Source of the DNA: JBDSLU01 sp039916225
Lineage (GTDB): Bacteria; Acidobacteriota; Vicinamibacteria; Vicinamibacterales; Vicinamibacteraceae
Length of the DNA: 7,700 nucleotides
NCBI GenBank assembly: GCA_039916225.1
Contig: JBDSLU010000022.1
Span: 1-7,700, forward strand
Reading direction: 5' to 3'
The translations under genes and the position numbers were made by a program. A model generated the notes under the pieces. It searched no databases, had not been told where the DNA came from, and worked only from the letters and a program-made list of their open reading frames with translations. This document shows, piece by piece, positions 1 to 6,725 of the stretch; the stretch's first letter is position 1; every line of letters starts with the position of its first letter.

Positions 1-2088
1 CGCGACGCCAAGGGCGCGCCGATCGTCGACCTGAAGCCGTCCGACTTCGAGCTGCTCGAGGACGACGTCAAGCAGCGGATCGCCTCCGTCGAGCTGATCG
101 CGCCCGGGCGAACCACGAGGCCAGCGCTCTCCGCCGCCAAGGGCGGAAAGGCGCCGGAACCTGTCGTGGCGCCGACGCCTGACCCAGCGACGCCCACCGA
201 AGGCGCCGCCAGACCGACGGTCCTCGCGCTGGTGTTCCACCGCTTGTCGGCAGAAGGGCGCGCGCTCGCCCAACGCGCCGCACGGTCCTATCTGGACACC
301 GCGGCGCAACCCGGCGACTACGCCGGCGTGTTCGTCATCGACACGCGGCTCGATACCCTCCAGACATTCACGACCGACGCCGGGAAGCTCTCCGCCGCAA
401 TCGAGCGAGCCGCGAGGACGCAGGCTGCCGATACGGCCCGGCATCAGCCGATGAGCACGCTGTTCGGCGACTCGAGCCCGGACGTCTCTCCCACCGCGTC
501 GGCGGAATCCGTCGGACGGCCCCTGCGCGAACCCGGCTTCGTACCGCGCATGCAGGCGCCGTCAGCCAGCTCGGCCAATCCCCGAGAGGACACGCAGGGC
601 ATGGCCCAGCGGCTCGGCGAGCACATGGAACGCGCCTACGAAGAGATGATGCGGGACCGTAACGGCAATGTGGAGAGCGCCGCCCTCACCGCGCTCGTCA
701 CGGCCATGGGTGCGCTGCCCGGACGCAAGTCGGTCGTGCTCTTCTCCGAAGGAGTCGCTGTACCGGACACGCTCCAGACGAAGTTCCGCGCCGTCGTCGA
801 CACCGCCAACCGCGGCAACGTGACGATCTACGCCATCGACGCCAAGGGCCTGCGGCTCCACAGCGAGCAGGCGGCGACAGCCCGCGGCCTCGCCGAGTTG
901 CGCGGCGTCGGTGACGACGACCAGCGCCCGGACATGGTCGCCGAGCGGGACCGCCGCAGCTCGCGAACCGCCGACCTCGAGCGCGGTGCGTTCCTGCTGA
1001 ACAAGGATCCGGCGGCGAACCTCGGCACGCTGGCCAAGGACACCGGCGGCTTTCTGATCAACAACACCAACGACCTGGCGTCGGCTTTCCAGCGTATCGA
1101 CGCCGACCGCCGGTTCCACTATCTCTTGACCTACACGCCGCTCGACACGTCCATGAACGGCGCGTTCCGACGGATTTCGGTCAAGGTCAAGCGGCGCGGC
1201 GCGGACGTGCGAGCGCGCAGCGGCTATGTCGCGCTCCCGATGCTCGGCACGGTGCCGGTGCTGCGCTTCGAGTCGAACGCACTCTCTGCGCTCGCCGCCA
1301 CGCCGCGGCCGACGCAGATCCCGCTGCGTGCGTCGGCCTACCAGTTCCCTGAGGCGGATGGGACCACGCGGGTCGCGCTGTACGTGAAGGCGCCGGGCAG
1401 CGGGGTCGCCTACTTCGTCGACGACAACCAGACCGCGTGGCAGACGCACTTCACGATCCTGGCCCGCATCGTCGACGACAAGGGGGAGACGGTGCGCAAG
1501 GGCAGTCAGCCGTATCGATTGACCGGCCCGGCCAAGGACGTCCACGTGGCGCGGCAGGGCGACCTGCTGTTCTACCGGCAGCCGACCGTCGATCCTGGCC
1601 GCTACACGATCGACTACGCGCTCTACGATGAACTCAGCGGCCAGGCTGGCACTGGCGCGTTGTCGCTCGAGGTGCCTGCACGGGAGGCGTCCGCGCTGGC
1701 GGTGAGCGACCTTATTCTGGTCGACCACGCCGAGGCGGTGCCGGCGGACCAGAAGGATCCGCGCAACCCGCTCTATCTCGGCACCACCCTGATCTACCCA
1801 AACCTGGGCACGCCCATCGTGCGCTCGAAGCGTGGCTCGCTGGTCTTCTTCTACACGGCCCGCGCGGCCAAGCGGCCGCTGACCGGCCGCGTCGAGCTCG
1901 TCCAGGGTGGCCAGGTTCTCGCGACACGCGCCCTGGCGGTGCCCCACGCGGATGACACCGGCCTGGTCCAGCACGCCAACGAGCTACCGCTCGACGACGT
2001 CGGTGCAGGCGGCTACGAGCTTCGCGTCAGCCTGTCGAATGGGAAGGACACGGTCACGCGGAGCACACCGCTCTCCATCGTTCCGTAG
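1..2088 (+). CDS. VWA domain-containing protein of the acidobacterial (TIGR03436) type, 5'-truncated by window edge
   Basis: The frame is open from base 1 to the TAG at 2086-2088, giving 695 visible codons; the true start and signal peptide lie left of the window, so the GTG at 166 is internal. Visible residues 1-30 are the family's N-terminal strand region (DAKGAPIVDL, then DFELLEDD). A Pro/Ala linker follows (about 36-72), then a VWA-like domain from 73 (VLALVFHRLSAEG) with the later strands GRKSVVLFSEG (241-250) and VTIYAID (274-279), TGGFLINNTNDL (348-358) and the family end block YLLTYTP...VKVKRRG (374-400). Residues 410-695 are a C-terminal beta-rich region shared with the two minus-strand VWA proteins (YRLTG 505-509, GDLLFYR 520-526, NPLYLG 589-594). 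Odd points: the usual metal-site Asp is His80, and a low-complexity insert lies at about 140-222. It is convergent with the other genes. Family assignment is firm; the ligand is unknown and a role in binding rather than catalysis is inferred. Confidence 0.9.
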   Translation, partial: RDAKGAPIVDLKPSDFELLEDDVKQRIASVELIAPGRTTRPALSAAKGGKAPEPVVAPTPDPATPTEGAARPTVLALVFHRLSAEGRALAQRAARSYLDTAAQPGDYAGVFVIDTRLDTLQTFTTDAGKLSAAIERAARTQAADTARHQPMSTLFGDSSPDVSPTASAESVGRPLREPGFVPRMQAPSASSANPREDTQGMAQRLGEHMERAYEEMMRDRNGNVESAALTALVTAMGALPGRKSVVLFSEGVAVPDTLQTKFRAVVDTANRGNVTIYAIDAKGLRLHSEQAATARGLAELRGVGDDDQRPDMVAERDRRSSRTADLERGAFLLNKDPAANLGTLAKDTGGFLINNTNDLASAFQRIDADRRFHYLLTYTPLDTSMNGAFRRISVKVKRRGADVRARSGYVALPMLGTVPVLRFESNALSALAATPRPTQIPLRASAYQFPEADGTTRVALYVKAPGSGVAYFVDDNQTAWQTHFTILARIVDDKGETVRKGSQPYRLTGPAKDVHVARQGDLLFYRQPTVDPGRYTIDYALYDELSGQAGTGALSLEVPAREASALAVSDLILVDHAEAVPADQKDPRNPLYLGTTLIYPNLGTPIVRSKRGSLVFFYTARAAKRPLTGRVELVQGGQVLATRALAVPHADDTGLVQHANELPLDDVGAGGYELRVSLSNGKDTVTRSTPLSIVP

Positions 2089-2116
2089 ACGGCGTCGCGC
2101 GCGGCGGCGCGGGATG
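2089..2116. other. 28-bp convergent intergenic gap with short GC hairpin
   Basis: This is the only spacer longer than 4 bp in the window, lying between the stop codons of two convergent genes. Bases 2096-2100 (CGCGC) and 2107-2111 (GCGCG) can pair around a 6-base loop. No T-tract follows on either strand, so this is not a canonical intrinsic terminator. It could weakly stop transcription from both sides, or simply reflect the GC-rich composition. No promoter-like sequence is seen here. Confidence 0.35.
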
Positions 2117-4444
2117 TCACTTATGGACGTGCGGCGGGAGTGGGGCGTGCGCGAGAGCGAGCGCCGGGCGCTTCAGCTCGATCGGCGCGGCGGCGCCCTG
2201 CTTCAGCAGGTAGTGACGGCCAGGCACAAGACCGCGGAAGGTCTGCGGCGAGACCGGCGCGGCCCCTGTTCTAACGACCGGCCAGCTCACGTCGACCGCG
2301 ATCACTGACGTCGCATCACCGATGCCAGCGAAGACCCGGAACGGTGACGAGCCGAAGCTGCCGCCCGTCGACACCAGGCGGTGCAGGCGGCGCGGCCCAG
2401 CCGGCGTCTGCAGGCGGATGGTGACGCGGGCGCCGATGGCCCCGCGGTTCGCCGCCGTGCCTTCGAGCTCCAGGCTCACCCAATCGGTGCGCGCAGCGGC
2501 CGCTGTCGCGTGCGGGTTCTCATACAGCACGCTGTAGGCGCGATCGGACTGATACGCGCCGCCCATTTCCTCGAAGATGTCCTGGTCGCCGTCGTTGTCG
2601 ACGTCGCCCCAGGCGATGCCGTGGCCCTTCTGCAGGTGGCCGAAGTTGCCGGCGGTGGTCACGTCCTGGAAGCGCTTGCCTGCCTCGTTGCGGAACATGC
2701 GGTTGGGGACCAGCGTCGAGTAGGCCGGATTCCCGGTGCCGATGTAGAAGTCCAGCCAGCCGTCGTTGTCGAGGTCGCCGTAGTTCAGGCCCATGCCAAG
2801 CACGACCTTCCACAGGCCAGAGGCGCGTGTCACGTCCTCGAAAGTGCCGTCGCCCTTGTTGCGATAGAGGCGGCAGCGATCGGCCTTTGTCTCGATGCCC
2901 AGATAGTCGGCGGCGACATCCTCGCCCTGGCCCAGGTACGAGGCGACGAAGAGATCGAGCCAGCCGTCGTTGTCATAGTCGAACCACATCGCCGGAAAAC
3001 TCTCGACCATGCCAGGGACGCCGGCCTTCGCCGTGACGTCCGAGAAGCGCCAGCCGCCGCCCGGCTGCGGACCATCGTTGCGCCACAGCCGGTTCAACGC
3101 GCCGGCCTGCGAGAAGTAGAGGTCCGGACGGCCGTCGTTGTCGTAGTCGCCGGCGACCACGGCCTTGACGAACCCTTCGACGGACAGCCCGACCGCCTCC
3201 GTGACGTCCGTGAAAGTACCGTTGCGGTTGCTGCGGAACAACCGGCTCGGGAATCGATCCGTCGGCGCGGGGCTCGCCTCGCGCGCCACCAGCAGGTCCA
3301 GCCAGCCGTCGCCGTCGTAATCGAACCACGCCGCGGTCTGCGTCGGCCCCTTCACATCGAGTCCGGCCGCCCGCGTCACGTCAGCGAACCGAAGACCGCC
3401 CAGATTGCGTAGCAGCGAGACCGGGAATCGGCCGGTGGCGCCCATCCAGGCGCCACGCAGGACCAGCACGTCGGGCAGGCCGTCGTTGTCGAAGTCGGCA
3501 TGGATCAGGTTGAGGCCGCCGGTGATCCCGTCGAGGCCGCTCGACGCGGTCTTCTCCTCGAACCGACCATCGCCGCTGTTGCGGAACACACGCACCGGGT
3601 CGGAGAACCCGGTCGCCGACACCATGACGTCGAGGAAGCCGTCGCGGTCGAGATCCTCGACCACAGCCCCGCCCGAGATGCCGTGGATCTGCAGACCGAC
3701 CTCGGTAGCCACGTTGGTGAAACGCGGCAGCGGGTGCTCGGCCGCGAACGCGGCGGGATCGATGCGGAGCCCGGCCGGCACGCCGGCGGGATAGGTGCCC
3801 AACGTCATGTGCGCGATGTTCAGGAGCCAGCGGCCACGCACGCTGCCGGCATCGATTCGCAGCAGGCGTTCCAGCGTCTCGCGCGCGCGGGTGGCGCCTT
3901 GCGTCACCCTGTGCACGCCGCCGCGGGCGATGGGCAGCAGGCAGGAATCGGCGTTGACGCCGTTGACGCAATTCTGCTCCTCACCCCACCGCAGGTAGGT
4001 CATGGCCCTGAGCATCAGCACGTTCAAGTACGCCTCCGCCCCGATGTCCGGTCCGGCCTTGTCGATCTGATCGAGCAGGAGATCGGTCTGCCCGATCGCA
4101 TCTTCGTAGCGCCCGGCAAACAGCAGTTCGTTGGCGTAGGTGTAGCGAACTCGCAGCGCCTCCGCGGCCGGACGAGGTGTGTCGACGTCCTTGGCGAACA
4201 AAACGGCGCGCTGATCGTTGAAGTTGAACCACAGGTCGGCCGGCGCGATCGCGGCGGCACGCCGTGCCAGCTCGGCGGCCATCTCGCGCGTGCCGTCGGC
4301 GAGCATGACCGCCGACGGGGCCGAGGTCGTGTCCGGCCCGTCGGGACGCTCCGGATCGGAGCGCTGGGCCAACACACCCGCTGCGGCAACTGCGCTCAGG
4401 ACGCACGCCGCTGCCAGCGTGAACCGCGTCCGCAGCTTCCTCAC
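2117..4444 (-). CDS. CRTAC1-family secreted protein: VCBS/FG-GAP seven-repeat propeller with ASPIC/UnbV C-terminus
   Basis: The protein has 775 residues and starts at GTG 4444. That start gives a good Sec signal peptide: basic RKLRTR, a hydrophobic Ala/Val/Leu core, and likely cleavage after GVLA at 26. Residues about 55-215 are helical and TPR-like, with a Cys pair (C159, C168) in the NCV...SCLLPI stretch followed by GGVH (175-178). Residues about 240-640 carry seven D-x-D-x-D-G loops at D264, 317, 375, 433, 489, 557 and 614. These are typical of FG-GAP/VCBS calcium-binding blades and fit one closed seven-bladed beta-propeller. Residues about 668-750 match the ASPIC/UnbV domain (GAIGARVTIRL, then a Gly/Ser turn, then the VSWP strand). 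The C-terminus is His-containing (HAPLPPHVHK). It is the last gene of the minus-strand set, 4 bp after the VWA gene, with no clear Shine-Dalgarno sequence, which suggests coupling. Known relatives are extracellular and mostly uncharacterised. A role in adhesion or ligand binding is inferred; no catalytic motif was seen. Confidence 0.93.
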   Translation of the reverse strand: MRKLRTRFTLAAACVLSAVAAAGVLAQRSDPERPDGPDTTSAPSAVMLADGTREMAAELARRAAAIAPADLWFNFNDQRAVLFAKDVDTPRPAAEALRVRYTYANELLFAGRYEDAIGQTDLLLDQIDKAGPDIGAEAYLNVLMLRAMTYLRWGEEQNCVNGVNADSCLLPIARGGVHRVTQGATRARETLERLLRIDAGSVRGRWLLNIAHMTLGTYPAGVPAGLRIDPAAFAAEHPLPRFTNVATEVGLQIHGISGGAVVEDLDRDGFLDVMVSATGFSDPVRVFRNSGDGRFEEKTASSGLDGITGGLNLIHADFDNDGLPDVLVLRGAWMGATGRFPVSLLRNLGGLRFADVTRAAGLDVKGPTQTAAWFDYDGDGWLDLLVAREASPAPTDRFPSRLFRSNRNGTFTDVTEAVGLSVEGFVKAVVAGDYDNDGRPDLYFSQAGALNRLWRNDGPQPGGGWRFSDVTAKAGVPGMVESFPAMWFDYDNDGWLDLFVASYLGQGEDVAADYLGIETKADRCRLYRNKGDGTFEDVTRASGLWKVVLGMGLNYGDLDNDGWLDFYIGTGNPAYSTLVPNRMFRNEAGKRFQDVTTAGNFGHLQKGHGIAWGDVDNDGDQDIFEEMGGAYQSDRAYSVLYENPHATAAAARTDWVSLELEGTAANRGAIGARVTIRLQTPAGPRRLHRLVSTGGSFGSSPFRVFAGIGDATSVIAVDVSWPVVRTGAAPVSPQTFRGLVPGRHYLLKQGAAAPIELKRPALALAHAPLPPHVHK
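2579..3655 (-). repeat. Seven calcium-loop repeats (DxDxDGxxD) of the propeller protein
   Basis: Seven nine-residue loops lie in frame at 3629-3655 (DLDRDGFLD), 3470-3496 (DFDNDGLPD), 3296-3322 (DYDGDGWLD), 3122-3148 (DYDNDGRPD), 2954-2980 (DYDNDGWLD), 2750-2776 (DLDNDGWLD) and 2579-2605 (DVDNDGDQD). Spacing between starts is 53, 58, 58, 56, 68 and 57 residues. At the DNA level they appear on the plus strand as recurring ccgtcgttgtcg-like blocks. All five acidic positions of the loop (1, 3, 5 and 9, plus Gly6) are kept in every copy, so each probably binds calcium. The longer 68-residue step lies between loops five and six. Confidence 0.9.
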
Positions 4445-4451
4445 AGTGTCA
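4442..4451 (-). promoter_or_regulatory. Tight stop/start junction, VWA gene to CRTAC1 gene
   Basis: The VWA gene ends in TGA at 4451-4449. After four bases (CACT) the next gene starts at GTG 4444-4442. The nearest purine stretch upstream is an AGG about 15 bases before the GTG, too far for a good ribosome-binding site. Expression of the propeller protein therefore probably depends on ribosomes finishing the VWA gene. This is inferred from spacing alone. Confidence 0.55.
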
Positions 4452-6725
4452 GCTTACAACCTGGAAGTAGGCGGTGCGCTCGAGCGTCGTGTTGCCGTCG
4501 GTCACGACCACGTGCAGCTGATAGGTGCCGGGCGTGATGGCGGTCAGCGGCAGGCGCCCGACCTGCTGGATGCGGCCCTGCGGGTCCGCCTTGGCCAGCT
4601 CCACCGGCAGCTTCACCAGTACCTGGCCGTTGCGCTGCAGCTCGACGTGCGCCGACAGCGGCCCCTGCGACGACCCTGGGTAGACGGTGTAGAAGAACGT
4701 CAGCTCCTTATGGCCGGCCCGCGAATAGCTGCTGCCGCCGTTCGGATAGAGGAGCATGTCGCCGACATAAAGCGGGTTGGTCGGATCCTTGGTCTCGGCG
4801 GCAACGCGCTCGACGCGGTTCACGCACACCACGCTGCTCATCTGCAACCGGCGGCTCGGCGGCGGCACTTCGAGGGTCGCGACGCGCGTGCTCGATCGAG
4901 CGCCGACGGCGTCGAACACTGCCGACTCGATCGTGTAGAGGCCTGATGCCAGCTCGGGCGTCCGGAAGAAAAGGATTTCGCCCCGCTTCGCCGAGGCGAG
5001 CTCGTGCAGCTGCCCCGTGAGCTGGTACTGCTGGCTCATCTTGTGGACGACGCGACCCTCGGAATCGCGGACGCGAACGACCACCGTGGCTTGCGCGTCG
5101 TAAATCCGCTTGACGGCGTCCTGGTCGAACGTCAGCACGTCGGTCTTGAGCCGGACCAGCAGCGGCGCCAGGCCCGGTCGCGTCGGCTCCGGGAAGTTCA
5201 TCGCCGCGGTTTCGAACGGGAAGCCGTTCGAGAGGCGCGCCGCGTCCAGTGCCGCCAGCGCCGGTGCCTCGTAGTCGAGGACCGGCAAGGTCGGTGCGTA
5301 GCGCAGCGCGCGATAGCCCTTGCGCGCGAACACCTGTGCGCCCGGTCGCGTGACCTTGACGGTGATGTGGCGGAACGTTCCGTCGAAGCGCTGGTTCTTC
5401 GGCGAATACGTCAGCAGATAGTGGAAGCGCTGGTCCTCGTCGATCTTCTGGAACGCCTTGCGGAGGTCGTTGGTATCGCGGACCAGGAAACCGCCGGTGT
5501 CCTCGGCGAGCTCGGCGAGGCCGCCCTGCGAGTCGAACCGCATCAGATCCTCGGCCTTCTCGATCGCCCGAATCATCGGCTGCTCGGTGTAGTCACCGAT
5601 CGTGCCCAACTGCCGCAGGCGCTCCTTGCCGGCCTCCTCGAGCTCGCGCCGGGTGTCCGCGGTGCCGCTGACCACGCGCAGACCGGCCGCGTCGATGGCG
5701 TAGACGGTGATGTTCGAGCGGTTGGCAGCTTCCACCACCGACCGCAGGTGGGCTTGCAGCGCCGGCGACGCCGGCAGGCCTTCGGAGAAGAAGATCAGGG
5801 TCTTGCGGCCCGGCATTTCGTTCAGCGACTGCAGGATCGCGAACAGCGACTTGGTGGAGGTAAAGCCGCGCTGATCGCGGTCCATGGTGTCGAACGCCTG
5901 GAGCATCCGCATCTGCCCCTGCGCGAGACGGAGCTGCAGGGTGGTCTGGCCGATGCCCGACGCGCCGGCCGAGGCCGCGGCGCCGCCCTGCTGCGCGCCC
6001 CCGAGCTGGGACATCTGCGTCTCGAGCAGCACGCGGCGCTCGCGCAGCTCGTTCATCGCCTCGCGCTGCGTCTCCTTCGACTCGGTGCCAGCCGCCTGGA
6101 TGCGCCGAACCGCATTACGGACGAGGGCAGGGTTATCGGAATAGACCTGCAGCGCGCGGACGACCGGATCGGTCGTGAACACGCCGACCCGCGTGGCGGT
6201 ACTGCCGCTCATCGGCAGGTATTCGAGGGCCGCCTTCTGGCACATGCCGACGGCTTCCGCGGAGAGGGCGTCGAACACGAGGGCGGTCACCGACGGATAG
6301 TCGTCCTCGGGGGTAGCCTCCGGCGGGGGCGGGCCGGAGGGCGGGGTCACGACCGTCGGCGGGTTCGGGTCGCGCAACCCGACATTGACGCCGATGCCGG
6401 CGCCGCGCGACACGCGGGTGAAGGAGCCGACCTCCTGCACGATGTTGTCCTCGCGCAGCTCGAAGTCCTTGGCGCCGAGGTCGATCACCGGCTTGCCGTC
6501 CTTGCCGCGGACGACCACGTCGACGAGGACGGCGGTGGTGGCGGCGGAGAAGCTCCCGCGGTCGTAAATGGGAGCCGGCGGCCGCTGGTTTGGTGCGGCC
6601 GGCCTGGCGCCTTGCGCAGCCGGCCGGTCGCTCTGCGCGGCGTGTCTGGCACTTTGCGCCTGAGGCAGGGCCCCGGCAGCGGCCAGGACCAGCACGACGG
6701 CAACGGCGGCTCGTCGAGACATCAC
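4449..6725 (-). CDS. VWA domain-containing protein of the acidobacterial (TIGR03436) type, complete
   Basis: The protein has 758 residues from GTG 6725, or 757 from the adjacent ATG at 6722. Residues 1-23 form a Sec signal peptide (SRR, then an Ala/Val/Leu core, then LPQA). A four-unit heptapeptide repeat covers 23-50. The N-terminal family strand region is at about 60-104 (VDVVVRGKDGKPV, DFELRED). A Pro-rich linker (about 119-145, including PPPP at 132-135) leads to the VWA-like domain: VTALVFDALSAE (146-157), PGRKTLIFFSEG (305-316), ITVYAID (339-345), EDTGGFLVRDTNDL (408-421) and the end block FHYLLTYSP...VKVTRPG (434-462). An insert at about 214-288 has a charged helix, a Gly/Ala/Gln-rich stretch (242-259) and another helix. 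Residues 475-758 are the C-terminal region shared with the neighbours (NPLYVGDMLLYP at 650-661). The metal site is only partly canonical: Asp152 is present, but the DxSxS serines are not, and Glu replaces the later Asp (SEG). Likely periplasmic or surface-exposed; the ligand is unknown. Confidence 0.94.
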   Translation of the reverse strand: MMSRRAAVAVVLVLAAAGALPQAQSARHAAQSDRPAAQGARPAAPNQRPPAPIYDRGSFSAATTAVLVDVVVRGKDGKPVIDLGAKDFELREDNIVQEVGSFTRVSRGAGIGVNVGLRDPNPPTVVTPPSGPPPPEATPEDDYPSVTALVFDALSAEAVGMCQKAALEYLPMSGSTATRVGVFTTDPVVRALQVYSDNPALVRNAVRRIQAAGTESKETQREAMNELRERRVLLETQMSQLGGAQQGGAAASAGASGIGQTTLQLRLAQGQMRMLQAFDTMDRDQRGFTSTKSLFAILQSLNEMPGRKTLIFFSEGLPASPALQAHLRSVVEAANRSNITVYAIDAAGLRVVSGTADTRRELEEAGKERLRQLGTIGDYTEQPMIRAIEKAEDLMRFDSQGGLAELAEDTGGFLVRDTNDLRKAFQKIDEDQRFHYLLTYSPKNQRFDGTFRHITVKVTRPGAQVFARKGYRALRYAPTLPVLDYEAPALAALDAARLSNGFPFETAAMNFPEPTRPGLAPLLVRLKTDVLTFDQDAVKRIYDAQATVVVRVRDSEGRVVHKMSQQYQLTGQLHELASAKRGEILFFRTPELASGLYTIESAVFDAVGARSSTRVATLEVPPPSRRLQMSSVVCVNRVERVAAETKDPTNPLYVGDMLLYPNGGSSYSRAGHKELTFFYTVYPGSSQGPLSAHVELQRNGQVLVKLPVELAKADPQGRIQQVGRLPLTAITPGTYQLHVVVTDGNTTLERTAYFQVVS
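6325..6346 (+). other. Putative G-quadruplex motif inside the VWA gene
   Basis: On the plus strand four G-tracts (6325-6329, 6331-6333, 6339-6341, 6343-6346) are separated by loops of 1, 5 and 1 bases. This meets the usual G3+N1-7 pattern. The G-rich strand is the template of the minus-strand VWA gene, so its mRNA is C-rich here and encodes the Pro-rich linker. The motif is visible; whether it folds is unknown, and Pro codon use in a GC-rich genome can explain it. Confidence 0.5.
6576..6659 (-). repeat. Four-unit 21-bp degenerate tandem repeat (heptapeptide AQSxRPA)
   Basis: Directly after the signal peptide of the complete VWA protein, residues 23-50 read AQSARHA, AQSDRPA, AQGARPA, APNQRPP. 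These are four in-frame 21-bp units with decreasing similarity (for example GCGCAAAGT, GCGCAGAGC, GCGCAAGGC, GCACCAAAC at the unit starts). The encoded stretch is Ala/Pro/Gln/Arg-rich and probably an unstructured, basic spacer between the membrane-exit point and the folded part. Copy number may vary among strains. Confidence 0.7.
6720..6725 (-). promoter_or_regulatory. Overlapping stop/start (GTGATG) between two VWA genes
   Basis: The six bases read GTGATG on the minus strand. TGA (6724-6722) stops the upstream VWA gene. GTG (6725-6723) gives a 4-base overlap, and ATG (6722-6720) gives a 1-base overlap as an alternative start. No strong Shine-Dalgarno sequence lies close by (an AGG is about 10 bases before the GTG). 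Both options imply coupled translation, and the sequence does not decide between them. Confidence 0.65.

Noticed and set aside
166..168. GTG at 166 as the start of the plus-strand VWA gene
   Set aside because: The frame is open back to base 1 and encodes the conserved N-terminal family segment (DAKGAPIVDL...DFELLED), so the gene begins outside the window.
562..1974. Minus-strand open frame of 470 codons opposite the plus-strand VWA gene
   Set aside because: Arg/Val/Asp-rich translation without motifs; the plus-strand frame carries conserved VWA-family blocks throughout.
2096..2111. Bidirectional intrinsic terminator in the convergent gap
   Set aside because: The stem is only 5 bp of alternating CG with no T-tract on either side, easily expected by chance at this composition.
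4403..4405. Lipoprotein signal (Cys14) in the propeller protein
   Set aside because: The residues before Cys14 are Ala-Ala-Ala without the usual Leu at -3, and the hydrophobic core continues after the Cys. Ordinary signal peptidase I cleavage near residue 26 fits better.
2381..4537. Plus-strand open frames of 343 and 345 codons opposite the propeller gene
   Set aside because: They mirror the repeats of the real gene (recurring VVVV/AVVV stretches opposite the Asp-rich loops) and have no independent domain or start signal.
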